Shown here piece by piece: positions 34,599 to 45,856 of a stretch of 64,000 nt of DNA (within the stretch, counting starts at the first letter, position 1; every line of letters starts with the position of its first letter). The notes under the pieces are model-generated. The model made no database searches, was not told the origin of the DNA, and was given only the letters and a program-made list of their open reading frames with translations. The stretch comes from Struthidea cinerea (lineage: Eukaryota; Chordata; Aves; Passeriformes; Corcoracidae). The position numbers were made by a program, and so were the translations under genes. The stretch is from assembly GCA_013397865.1 (NCBI GenBank), contig VZTI01002345.1:299741-363740 (forward strand). Reading direction: 5' to 3'.

Positions 34599-36635
34599 AA
34601 AGAGAGAGCTTTAGTCTGGTGAAGCCTTGTAGGGAGAGAGTGGGACAAGAGCAATAAAGAGGCTCTGACATTAAATCCCATTAATTGCAGCATAATCTTG
34701 CAAATGTGTTGCTGGCTGCCAGATTTGCTCATTCCATGAGCAACTGCACTCCCACATCCCTTCACCAGGAGCTCATTCCTCCCGTAAATCACAGCAGGAT
34801 CTTTTTTCAGCCGTGAGGATTCCTCCTGCTTTTGCATTTTTTGCTGTAGTTTCTGGTTTAGAACACACTCTGTCCCTCTGCTAGGGGCAAGCAAAGCATG
34901 ATCCCGCCAAATCCCTGCTCTGCGTGGAGCCAAAGCCCAGCTGCCCATGGAAAGGTGCCTGTGGTCAGTTTAGGTCCTGCCAGCAAAAACCAGGGGAATT
35001 GTGACCTAATTAAGGAGATAAAAAGCGAGGTAATTCCAAAAATAGCTCTTGTGGTCATGAGCAGACACTGAGCTCCTTTCCCTTCCCACCCTGGGAAAAG
35101 CCCTCTCCCTGTCCCTAGGAATGGGCAAAGCTCGAGATGACCCCACCAGAGCAAAAACCTGCGGCTGGAGCTGCACAGGAGGCCAAACCCAACCCCACAG
35201 AGCCCAGGCTGGCCCTGTGTGGGACAGGGGGGCTCAGAAGCCGCTTTCTCATCCAGGCTTCCCACTAAACCACAACTTTCCCTGAGCCCTGCTCCAGCAG
35301 ACCTCATTTGACATGGAATTCCATGCACCAGGCAGGAGTCTCTGTTTCCCAAAATATCCCTGACAGGTGCCCTTAAAATCCTGGCACCAGAATGACACCA
35401 CCGAGCGAGATCCCAAAATGGATTTCACCTCTTTGAGCCCAGCCAGATGCAACCCTGGACCTCCAGGTCATTTTTATTTGTCCAGATTCTCTCAGGAACA
35501 GGGACTGGAGAGCAGGAACATCCCCGTGCCCACAGCTCCTATCTGGCCGCCAAGGCACAGAGCTCGGGGCTGGGGCAAGCTCTGGGTTAAAATCTGGTTA
35601 TTAAAATTATTAGAGAGGTTTCTCTGCCCTAATTAAGGTGCAAACAAACCCAAAGTCAATAGTAGAGATTTTTATTTAACAGTAAATGTGAGGTGCAGAG
35701 GGATGGGCAGTGTTTGGATGGATGGATGGATGGATTCCCAATGGGAATCTGGAAGGCAAAGCATTGCATGGCACTGGGGGTTTTGGGATTTCTTCCCAGC
35801 GCTGCCAAGAGGAAATCTGGAACAACAATTCCATCCCCTCCTGCCTTTTGTCTTCTGAATTCTCCTGCAAAGGCAAGAAGTTCTCTCCAGGACAAGCGCC
35901 AGGTTTGCCAATCGTCATTGTCCCTGGGGATGCCACCTGCAGACAGAGAGGGATTTTGTGATCCTCTGCCTCCGCTGGGACCTGTGCTGTCCCCTCTCCT
36001 CCAGCCTGGCATTTCTGGGCAGGGCCAGCTCAGGCTGCAGGAGCTGTAGGAGCAGCTCTGCCCGTGGTGGCTGTGGGGACCCCGGAGGTGACAGTGGCAC
36101 GGGTGGCGCATCAGTTGTGTGATCACACAGGGCCTGAGTCCTTCAGAGCTGCAGGATTTCATTCGAAGGCCACAGGGGAATTCCTCAGTTGTAAAATGCT
36201 CTGTGTTCCACAGGGAAAAAGAAAAAAAGTCCCCAGCGACGTGACTGAAACCAAGCCAATCTCCAGCGGCAAATCCAATCGAGTTTTCCTGTTAACCACA
36301 GGTCTGGAGAACATTGGGTTGAGTAATTTACGGCGCTGAATCGATGGGAATCTTCTGGAGTGACTCCCAGCAGCAGGAGCAGTTTGTGTTTGCGGAGAGA
36401 TCGATATTGGTGCTGCCCAGTGCTGCGGTGCCACTCCTGCCACAGTCCCCACATGGGGGGTGACACAGGACATGGGCCACCAGGGAAGGGTCCCCACAGC
36501 GTGGCAGCTGTGGGAAAGTGCCCTGGAAAGAGGCAGGAGGCTGTTGTGTGGCAGCTGTGGAGCCCTGGGGTGTCACAGAGCACAACCCACAGGTTTTCCA
36601 GGGCTGCCGATAACAGAAACTACAGCACCAGAGAG
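34599..36635. other. Intergenic DNA, nothing recognised
   Basis: Includes a short GGAT simple repeat at 35716-35735. No gene recognised. Confidence 0.4.
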
Positions 36636-36639
36636 TCCC

Positions 36640-37135
36640 ACAGTGGGGTGGGTTGGAAGGACCTTAAAATCATCCAGTGCCATGGCAGGGACACCTTCCA
36701 CTGTCCCAGGCTGCTCCAAGCCCTGTCCAACCTGGCCTTGGACACTGCCAGGGATCCAGGGGCAGCCACACAGCCATAACTTCTCTGGGAATTCCATCCC
36801 AGCCCCTCCCCACCCTCACAGGGAAGGAATTTCTTCCCAATATCCCACCTAGCCCTGCCCTCTGGCAGTAGGAAGCCATTCCCTGTATCCTGGCACTCCA
36901 TCCCTTAGAAATTGTCTCTCTCCATGTTTCCTGCAGCTCACTCAGGCCCTGCAAGGCCACAGTGAGGTCATCCCAAAGCTCTTCCTCTCCAGGCTGAACA
37001 ATCCCAGCTCTCCCAGCCTTTCCTCCCAGCAGAGCTGCTCCATCCCTCTGATCATCCTGGTGCCTCCTCACCCGGGACCAAACGATGCTCTCCCCATCCC
37101 TCTGCAGTCTCCATTCCCAGGATCAGGCTCTCAGC
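36640..37135 (-). mobile_element. CR1 ORF2 C terminus plus tail
   Basis: This is one of the longer CR1 copies. It starts at the tail (ggttggaaggaccttaaaat) and extends through the reverse complement of the ORF2 end to ctctccaggctgaacaatcc. Minus orientation, with several frameshifts. Confidence 0.85.
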
Positions 37136-37179
37136 TCCCTCACCTGGACCCGCTGCCCACCCCACAGAGAACTCCAGGC

Positions 37180-37790
37180 AGACTTTGACGTGTCCTGGGA
37201 CTGTGCAATGAGCAAGACAGCTTCACCTTTACTATTTCAGTCGCATTTGCAGGTTTAGAGCAACCAATTCCATCCCTTCTTTCCACCGCCAGAAGGAAAG
37301 TCCCAGGGAATTGGAGTGATGCAATCCCTGAATCATCCCGTAAAGAGCAGTGGTGGGCGAGTGCTGGGTGTGAATCACACGGCTCCTAATTGCAGCCCCC
37401 GCTTGGCAGCCAACTGCCCAAGTTGTTGTTTGCTGTCCTATTTTCCCTTTTCTTTGCCCATTTGACAGCAGCTGTTCATTACAGCCTTTTTTATTTGGAC
37501 TTTCGGAGCCTGTTGCCTTCGGCTCGGGGGTGCCAGTAATTTTTTAATGAATTTCCCCCAGATAGAGATGAACAAAAGAGCTGGAGGAGAGGGTTTGATT
37601 TCCAGCCTCTGGGAGCGCTTTATAAACAGCTCAGCTGATTAAAAAGACAAGGGTGCTCTTTTAATAGCAGGTTTTGTCAGGGTTCAGCTAATTAATTTCA
37701 GAGGAAAATGGAGCATTTTGGTGAAGCAGCCACTTGAGCTCCTTTCTCTGTTCAGCTTCTCTTTGGCTTCATGATAAAATTTCCGTGTCT
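37180..37790. promoter_or_regulatory. Candidate conserved non-coding element
   Basis: Repeat-free, AT-rich sequence with homeodomain-type cores (ctaattaatt at 37689-37698, cctaattgca at 37386), a MEIS-type TTGACAGCAGCTG at 37463, and a SOX-like gaacaaaag near 37571. No open frame is convincing. Its look is that of a developmental enhancer, but conservation cannot be judged from one sequence. Confidence 0.3.
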
Positions 37791-39210
37791 CATTTGAAGG
37801 GGGGTGGAAGTTAAGAATGGTTAAGGTCCCCTCCAACCTGGCCAAACTTCAACCTGCTGCCCAAATCCCTGGAAAATGTGGGCAGGGTGGGAATGAGGAG
37901 CTGTCCATGCTGCAGCCTCGGCATCCTGCAGGATAACACAGAGGATAAGCTGCTGGCAAATAAAAGGAATTCAAATTAACCCCTCCTGTCCTCTCCTGCC
38001 ATACTGGGGGCTCCTTACTGGTAAGAAATCAGGTGTAAGAAGGGAATGGAGAGATTGGGCACGGAAAACTCGGATTCATGGAGTGGGGAGAAGCAGCAGG
38101 GAGTCTGTGTGAGCTCCCAGAGGTGAGGGACCAAGCCCATTCCCAGTTTTGCTTGGTTTTCTCTGGATTCCTAATCAACCCCCACTCTCCCAGGGCTGGG
38201 AAACACCAGGACAAGCGAGGAAGTGCCAGGCTGGGGGAGCTCAACAGAGCCCAGAACGCCTTCCCTGGGCACCAAAAAATCAGGATATTGCATCCAGCAG
38301 GTCCTGCTGGATAAAACCAGGTTCGTTTCTGCAATCTCCACCTCGTTTAGAGGCAACCCTGTCGCTGTTGCCCTCCCCTTGCTCCACTTGTGAAATAAAT
38401 GTCTGTTTTTGTGCTCAGCCTCTGCCTGTTCCCCACGTACTGCCGAGGAAATGAAGAGCTGTGTTTATTCCAAATGGCTTTATTGGAGCATCAGGAAGCA
38501 CAAATCAATTCCCAAATGAAGTCCTGTGGTACCCCAGGAATCAGAGCTGACAAACGCAGAGATTTGCTGGGTTAAATTAATAGCAAGGCAAGATAAAAGG
38601 CAAGGCAGGCCATAAAACGAGTCAGGTACAATAAACTCCCTGAAATTCAGAGCTCAGCAGTAAATAACCAGCAGAGTGGTTTTAAAAAGCAACATGGAAA
38701 AGCAAATTCTGGGAAGGCCTGAGTGCATTTTGCCACGGAGGAGTCGCTCCTGCCTTTCTTTTCTGCCGGTGGTGGGGGCTGCAGGAGGAGAGCACCGGTG
38801 GAAATTTCACAGCAAAATCTTCCACTTTTCCAGCTGTTTTGAGGAGAGGAAAATTCAGATTTCCTCGTGTCCTCCTCTGGTGCTGGTGGGACCAAGAGCC
38901 TGGGCTTCCCTCTCTGGTTGTGGTTTCCTGCAGAGTTTGGGAAATGCTGGTTTTTGGCAAATAATGAACGGAAGAGGTCAAGCCCTGGGCAAAACGAGAG
39001 CAGAGCGGTCACCACCCACCCCGCAGGACTCCCAGGCACCTCGGGAAGCATCACCCAGGGCTGGAAAGGTGATGTCCTGCTGGGAATCACCCGGGAATGC
39101 CGCCCTGGGCAGGCGGGGTGTGGCACAGGGCGGGCTCTGGGGATGTTCCGTTCCCCCTGCTGGAAGCAACAATGTGAATTTTCCCTTTCTCTCCTTCCCC
39201 GGAGATACTA

Positions 39211-39212
<2 letters not shown>

Positions 39213-39257
<45 letters not shown>
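39213..39257 (+). repeat. Poly-T run of 45 bases
   Basis: An uninterrupted T homopolymer on plus (poly-A on minus). It could be the A-tail of a retroposed sequence on the minus strand, but no donor sequence is recognised next to it. Confidence 0.9.
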
Positions 39258-39967
39258 CCCAGTTTAACTAATCCTACGTCATTTTCCCATTGCACAGCGA
39301 GGTGCTCTCCTAAGCGGCTTTTCCCACTGGAGCTGTCCTGGAATGTCCCCAGCAGCCACCTCTGGTCGCTGCTCGTCCCGGGTGACAGGGACAAGCTGCC
39401 CCAAGCGTGGCCGTCACCCAGGGCAGCACCTGGGGCGCTGCTGGCTGAGCTCGCTGAGCATTTTCCCACCTTCTGTGGGGCTGCCCCGGCTTCTCCCACC
39501 GCTCCTCCGTCCTCTGATTAACTAATGAGGCGTGATGAGGCCGTGACGTGCACAAGGAGTGACAGGGCCACCGAGCGTGGCGTTTCCCTGGGGCGCCCTG
39601 ACAGGATTTGGGAGGGGATGTGGTAATGAACACTGAAATGGGAGCACCTGGGAAGTGAGAATCGCTCAGAAAGGCTCAAAATTCTTTAACCCCGTGGGTT
39701 TTTCTGCATTCCCAAGTGGGCACTGCTGGAAGGAGGGGTGGGAGAAGATCCTGCTTTTCTGGGAGTCTGTCCCTTCCTCAAGGCACTGGGACACGGACTT
39801 TTTTAAACCCCCTTTTTTTTTTTTCTTTTTTTTGAGGATGTGGCTAAAACTCTCCTGGAATGTTCCAGGCGTGGAGCTAATAAAGCTTAAATTCCGCTTA
39901 ATTAAGTTACAGGTTCATCCCTTTGGGTTTCATCGCTTTTTGTTTGTGAAATTCAATCCAATGATGC

Positions 39968-40007
39968 ATAATAATAATAATCATCATCATCATCATCATC
40001 ATCATAT
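39968..40007 (+). repeat. Trinucleotide microsatellite (AAT/ATC)
   Basis: ataataataat followed by about nine ATC repeats. Confidence 0.9.
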
Positions 40008-40469
40008 TAAAAGATTGGCTGACGAGCAGGAAATCAATCCCTGTCTCCTGGGCACTCACTGAGTATCCGTCATTTTTTAAAAATCCATTGGTTTTTTATA
40101 AACATGTAATTACTGTCTAACTAAAACTGAATGAACAGGTTTGGCCGATGTGTGCCTGGGTGTGCAGCAGCTCTGGCTGCTGGGGGTGATTTCTACAGGC
40201 TCCAGCTTGGGCTGGAAGAGATGCAGGGAAGAGATCCAGGAGCAGCTCCTTGCCATGGTAACCCCTTCCCACCTGCCAGCCCGGGCTGTGTTTTTCTCAG
40301 GCAGGCTCTGAGTTTGAGGTGCTGTCCCTCAAAAACTCATCAACCACTGGGTGCAGCCCCAGCCTTCCCAAAAAATCCTGCCTGCAACCTGGAGAACACG
40401 GAGAAAGTGCAGGATTGCCTCTTCAGAGCGAAGCTTTGGGCATCGAGCTGGTGGAAGAGAACTCATTAA

Positions 40470-40612
40470 ATTAAATATCAGGAAGAAATTGAGGCCCTGG
40501 CACAGGGTGCCCAGAGAAGCTGTGGCTGCCCCTGGATCCCTGGAAGTGTCCAAGGCCAGGCTGGACGGGGCTTGGAGCAGCCTGGGACAGTGGAAGGTGT
40601 CCCTGCCCATGT
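40470..40612 (+). mobile_element. CR1 3' tail
   Basis: ttaaatatcaggaagaaatt through gacagtggaaggtgtccctg. Plus orientation, cut off before the terminal motif, directly followed by an (AT)n tract at 40624-40636. Confidence 0.8.
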
Positions 40613-40675
40613 GAGAGGGACCAATATATATATATATGCCTCAACACACGTCACGAATGAGGTGAAGAAAATTCC

Positions 40676-40925
40676 TATAAAAGACCCGTGTTGCGCTGTG
40701 CCCAGAGAAGCTCCACACGGCAGCCAGCGAGGGCAGGGAAGGCTCCCATGGTCAGACTGGGACCGCCCCCCCCCTCCCCTCACGCCGGCTGTGCTCGGTG
40801 AGGGCGAGTACCCGGATGCCCGCGAAAAATTCCCGCCAAAAACGGGCCCGCGGAGCCATCTTGGGGGAGGAGTGTGGGGGCTCACCGGAGCAGCGAGCCG
40901 CAGCGCCGCCAGGGCTGCCTTGTCT
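40676..40925 (+). promoter_or_regulatory. Orphan CpG-rich, TATA-bearing promoter-like element
   Basis: A TATAAAAG at 40676-40683 is followed by a CpG-rich stretch holding an E2F-type TTCCCGCCAAAA (40828-40839), CGCGG, and a YY1-type GCCATCTTGG (40855-40864). It lies far from both recognised genes and just after a CR1 tail. It could start a non-coding transcript, or be an LTR or other transposon promoter. The motifs are seen; activity is inferred. Confidence 0.4.
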
Positions 40926-43900
40926 CTGTGCTTTGGGTTGCTTGGAGGGTCAGCTTGGCCCCTTCTGGGATCAGGCACAAGGATGTGGTGGCTCCGGGTG
41001 CTATCCCCTCCTCCTTTTCTGCTGCTTCAGAGCAAGATGGGAGGAGCAGGAGCAGCAGAGGAATGGGCTCCCAGGGAGCTGAGCAGCCCCGTTTGCACCT
41101 CCCAAGGCACCTCCCTTGGCTCCTGGGATGCCCAGGAAGGGCTGGATTGGCAGGTGGACGGATGCCAGAGCGATTCCACATCCCCACTGCTCCCCGGAGT
41201 GACTCCAGTCCCCCTTTGCTGCTGCTTCCCTCTCATTCCTCTCCCACAGCACCGCTCTTCATGTCAGATTTTGGGAAGTGAACCCAAAACAAGGCAGAAA
41301 TCCAGATGTTGGGAGAAATTCCAGCCTGCCAGGGATGGAGAGCATTTTCAGGAAAGCCTGGGGAGGGCAGGACAGGCACTCACACAGCAGCAGCTGGCCC
41401 AGGGACACCCCTTTGTCCCGATCGTGGTTCGTGTTTATTTTTTGTATCAGCCAAGGCCTCTCGCCCTGGTTTGAGGGCAAGGAAAAGGAACGGGCTCGTT
41501 TCCCTAAACCCCACAGGAATGGCAGCTGTGGTTTGGCAGGGCTGGGCTGGGAATGCTGCGAGAGCCCAGCGGTGTCTGGGAGAGGCTGCTGAGGGAAGGA
41601 CCTTTAGCCTGGAGGGCAGGAAATATTAACGAGCTGTTAATTAGCCCCGGGTTTCTCTCACACCCACACCCTGCACTCGTGCACGGGTTTGGGCCGGGGG
41701 TGTTGGCAGCATCTCAGCCACCCAAAAAAAAAGCGTGAGCACGACAAAATTTGGTGGAATTTTGCTGTGGCATCCCTGAAGTGACATCTGCTGAATTCCA
41801 CAGGCAACAGCCTTCCTGCCAAAAAATAAACCACCAGAGGTCCAGTAGGATTTGCAGAGTATCCAGAACAGACTCTTTCCTAAGTGTCCCTTAGGAGTCT
41901 TAGAGGAATTAATGAAATCCTTCCCAAAGCACTGGAGGAAGGGGTTTTTTAACCTGATTAATATTGTAGGAATACTTTGGGATCAAGCGTGGCTTAAATC
42001 TCAGACAGGGCTAAGAAAAAGTTGTGCTGCCTTTAGACAACCAGCTGCAAGGAGCTGAGGGTGTCCCAGGGAGGATTAAACCCCACAACCAGCCCATGAA
42101 TCCTGCAGCTGCTGCTCCCCACACACCAGTGTGGGTTTGTGCTCTTGTGTGGCCCCGGTCAGAGAAGGTGCAAAAGAAAGAAAAAAAACCAAACACAACA
42201 GCAAAAGAAAACAAACATCCCGTAACCAGAGCACGGAGGGAGTTTGGTTATGTAAAGATTTATTCTTCCTTCCTCAAAACCCATCTGCTGCTCAGGAGCT
42301 CATTTCTGTGTGTTCATCCCGATCCCTGGACTGCATTCCAAGAGTCTCCAGGGCCAAATGCGGAGCCTTTTTAATTTCCCTCCCCTCTCCTGCAGTGTGA
42401 CAGGAATTGCTGGCACTTGTGCCGCTTCCTACACTCGTCCCCAGTGCTGTGGAGAGAAGAGACTCTCGTGCCAGTTTTCCTGCCTGTTTCTTCCCAATTT
42501 TCCTGCCTGTTTCCTGCCTTTTTGCCACCTGTTTTCCTGCTTGTTTCCTGCCTGTTTCTTGCCTGTTTCCTGCCAGTTTTCCTTCCAGTTTTCCTGCCTG
42601 TTTCCTGCCTGTTCATCACAAGAAGAGAGAAGAGGAAGAAGAAGCAGCGGGGAAGTGACTCTGGATGGGGCCAGATGTAAAAATAATTCCCAGTGGGGAT
42701 TTGAAACTTGTTGTGCTGAGGCGGCATCGGGCAGGGGGCAGTCCTGGAGCTGCCACCTCTGCTGGCATTGCCCGCAGTCCACCTGAGTGTCCCTGGGACA
42801 AGGTGAGCTCTCAGGGCAGGGCCAGCAGCACTGCAGGAATTCCAGGCCTATTCCAGGTGTTTCCATCCCAGCACACCCCAGTGCAGAGAGGGAAATTTTG
42901 TTTAAGGCACTGCAGCCACAGTTGGTGACTCCTGGCTCTGGCTCAGCCTCAACCCCTGCTCCTCCTCCGCCATACATATTTATGAGCCCAATTATCCCTG
43001 AACAAGCAGGTTGCTGTGCAAACAAATGATTTTTAATCTAAATTACCCAGTTTACACACTCCCCCCAGCTCTGCTGAGCAGAACAGCTGGTGTTTACCAA
43101 ACTCCTCATTACTGATCCAGGCAACACCAGGAGATGCTGCCCAGAGAGGAGCAGCCACCTCTGAGGTAAGCTGAGCTCCAGGTTTATCTCTGCTCCTCCA
43201 CATCCAGCCCAGTTTGCAGCACTGTGCCATGAAGGAATGATGAAAAAATGTCTGCTGATAACAACTGTTATTGTTGGGTGCTCTATTTCTGCAGGAAAGA
43301 GTCATTTCCACGAAAATCCAAATAAGCTCAGCTCTCTGCCCATATCTGTATTTTCATTTATCAGCACTTCCTTTGTCCTGATTCCGCGGGAGGCTCACAC
43401 CAGAGCTCAGATGATGCAAGAATTATTCCTGCCGTGGTATTTCCACTGTCCAAGAATGAACATATGTGAGAGAAATCCAGCCCCTCGTTATTCCAGGCCT
43501 GAAATGGCCCCCTGAGGCATTCAACAAACACGGGATCATGGTGCCAGCGCCAGGGTTTACGTCAGGACTGGGAGTGCTGGTGCCTGGCAGGTCAAACTGG
43601 GGAAGGATTGGAGCAGCAAAGCCAAAGCAGGGATGTTCCTGCAGCTCCCGGCAGCCTCTGGAAGCGCTGGGAAGGAAGGTGCTGCTCTGAGCAGCACGTG
43701 CTGCTGCACGTGGCTCCCACCAGGCCTATTTCCAGCCTGGCTGGCTGCAGGGAGCAAGGAAAACTCCTGGCCCAGGCATGGAACAGGCAGTCACAAGTGG
43801 CTCAGGAAGGAGTCATGAGCCACAGCACACCTGGTGTTGGAGGAGATTTGATCCATCCTTTCCCTTTCCCCTATTTCTGCCTCTGCCCGGGGAGAAGGAG

Positions 43901-44265
43901 GACGCTGGTGGTCGATGCCTTCTGCAGGATAATTCCTGTGTTCCCACATTCCTTCTCTTCCAGCCTTCTCCTGAAGCAGCAGCACAGCTCTGGCCAGGCT
44001 CTGCACGCCTCAGCACCTCGAGGGTGCATCCCTACTGCTGTATCCCAAAGAACGCCCCAGGAATGAGGGACAACATCCCCATCCTGGACAGGGTGGAGGA
44101 TGACAACCCCCAGCCTCCAGGAGCTCAGCCACCACCCGGTGACCTCCTCTGGCACAAAGTCCCTGAATTTCTCTGCCCAAAAAACTGGTGGCTGGAGGGA
44201 TGAAGCATCCTCATTTTCCCTCGGGCGCAGACCCAGGATCTGGTGCTTTTCCCCGTGTATGGAAA
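40926..44265. other. Intergenic DNA, no gene recognised
   Basis: Contains a pyrimidine-rich minisatellite near 42.5 kb, listed separately. Other sequence looks unique. Confidence 0.4.
42472..42622 (+). repeat. Pyrimidine-rich minisatellite (cctgcctgttt)
   Basis: About a dozen imperfect 10-12 bp units of ttcctgcctgtt. All bases outside the recurrent G are nearly C or T on plus. Confidence 0.85.
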
Positions 44266-44316
44266 GAATCATAGGACGTTAAGGGGTTGGAATGGTCCTT
44301 AAAGACCACCTAGACC
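44266..44316 (-). mobile_element. CR1 3'-end fragment
   Basis: aatcataggacgttaagggg through aaagaccacctagacc, the reverse complement of the CR1 terminus. Confidence 0.6.
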
Positions 44317-44827
44317 AAAAGAAAAAGGGGAGCTGACTGTGAAACTGCTGGAAAGATCCTTTCCTGGCTCGGTGAGCACCAACCACCTGCACTGAGATCA
44401 GGCGAGGAAGGTTTTGGGGACCCCGGAGCTCGCTGGATTTCACCCAGGATGAAGATTTCCCTCCTCCGGGCTGGGGTCCGAGGCTGCCCGGCAGCACCGC
44501 AGGAATGCTCGGTAAACAAGCAGTAAATATTCATCGCCCCGGTGACAAACGCCTCGAAGGGATTGGAAGAGGAAGCTGAACTCAGCGTTTGCACGGAGAA
44601 GAGAGGAAATAAATATTCTGTGTTTAACAATCCCAGGCAGGGCAGCACGGGCAGGGAGGTGGAGGAACTGGGAGCAGGGTCTGGTTATGTGAAGCCCCAG
44701 ATGGCCACTGGTTGTCAAAGCAAAGAGATGAGCTGGGAAAACTGCTCCTAATTCCCTGTGCTCCAGCCCGGAGTGAGAGCCGGGCTCGGGGTTTGCAGGG
44801 GAGCCGCTCTCGCTGCAAAAATGGGCA

Positions 44828-44833
44828 TTTATT
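44828..44833 (-). terminator. SH3TC2: Possible SH3TC2 polyadenylation signal
   Basis: TTTATT on plus is AATAAA on minus, the first such hexamer I see downstream of the SH3TC2 stop. It would give a 3' UTR of about 830 nt that includes a CR1 tail. Variant signals nearer the stop cannot be excluded. Confidence 0.3.
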
Positions 44834-44896
44834 GCTCTCTGGTGGCGAGACAGGCTGAGCAGCAGAGCTGCACACTCCTGCCGTGTGCCCGGGAGA

Positions 44897-45012
44897 ACCA
44901 CTCAGGCTGGAAAATCCCTCTAAGATCATCGAGTCCGACACTAAACCGTGTCCCCAAATGCCACATCTACATTTAAACACCTCCAGGGATGGGGACTCCA
45001 GCACTTCCCCGT
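44897..45012 (-). mobile_element. CR1 3' tail
   Basis: ctcaggctggaaaatccctc through tgccacatctacatttaaac and ctccagggatggggactcca. Minus orientation, thus sense relative to SH3TC2 and probably in its 3' UTR or just beyond. Confidence 0.75.
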
Positions 45013-45664
45013 CCCAGTGATCTTTTCCTGTGCTCCTGCTCCAGACCCTGAGGTTGGATGGTGGGGCTGTGGTGAGGGTGGGCTCTGCCTCTCCCCCAGA
45101 AGTATTTTCTGCCCCCAGATGAGGCTGGACCAGCCCCTTTCATCCTCGTCACATCCCTAATTCTGTCTCTCACTGCCAAAAGCTTTGGTGGTGCTTTTTA
45201 CAGGAGAGGGGTTTGGCAGAGGTGTCATCACAGACCTGGTGAAGCAGACAAGGATAAAAACCAGGCATCAATAAAGGAGTTGTTGTTTCAAACACGTTTG
45301 GGCTGGGCTGAGCTGCTCCAAGGTGTGGGGCAGCTGTGGGGACAGGCGGGCACATGGCAGCACTTCCCTGTCCCCATCCTGGCCAGGACACTCCTGAACC
45401 TCCCCCCCAGGAGCTCAGCCTTGCTGCACCCCCAGCTCCAGCACCGCTGCTGGGGTCTCATCCTGCCTGGATATCCTGCCCTGGCTGTGCCACCTCCACT
45501 GTGGGGCACAGCCCTGCTCTTGAAACACAACGGCAGAGTCCCAAATGCTTGGGATGAGGAGCCCAAACCCTTCCAGCTCCTCAGGACGTGGTGCAGAACC
45601 TCTCCTGGTGAGCACACAGCCCTTGCACGGCGCTGCTGGACGGCTCCCGCTGGTGTCCCCAGGG
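45013..45664 (-). other. SH3TC2: Probable SH3TC2 3' UTR
   Basis: No open frame or repeat stands out. An AATAAA on the plus strand near 45271 is in the wrong orientation for this gene. Confidence 0.45.
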
Positions 45665-45856
45665 TCACACCACGTGGCCACCTTCGCTCAGCCACCGGGG
45701 CCGGTCCGTGGCACAGCCTGGCATGCCCTCAGGTCCCCCTGGGGCTCCGGGGATGGCACCCAGCTTGGCACGGAGCAGGGCTTGCAGCTCCTGGTCTCCC
45801 AGCTCGGTGGCTGCGGCGAGGGCCAGCAGGAAGTAGGAGGCTGCATCCTGTTCATC
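45665..45856 (-). CDS. SH3TC2: SH3TC2 coding exon 17 (last)
   Basis: Residues 1233-1295 and TGA: DEQDAASYFLLALAAATELG, then GDQELQ and a terminal RPRWLSEGGHVV against human RARWLSGGGLAL. Confidence 0.95.
   Translation of the reverse strand, partial: DEQDAASYFLLALAAATELGDQELQALLRAKLGAIPGAPGGPEGMPGCATDRPRWLSEGGHVV

Larger units (their letters stand above)
37791..40469. other. Intergenic DNA with homopolymer and microsatellite
   Basis: No gene recognised. Contains a 45-base T run and an ATC/AAT trinucleotide repeat, listed separately. Confidence 0.45.

Noticed and set aside
38676..39521. 281-codon open frame on plus
   Set aside because: It runs through the poly-T tract as poly-Phe, which no sensible gene would do here.
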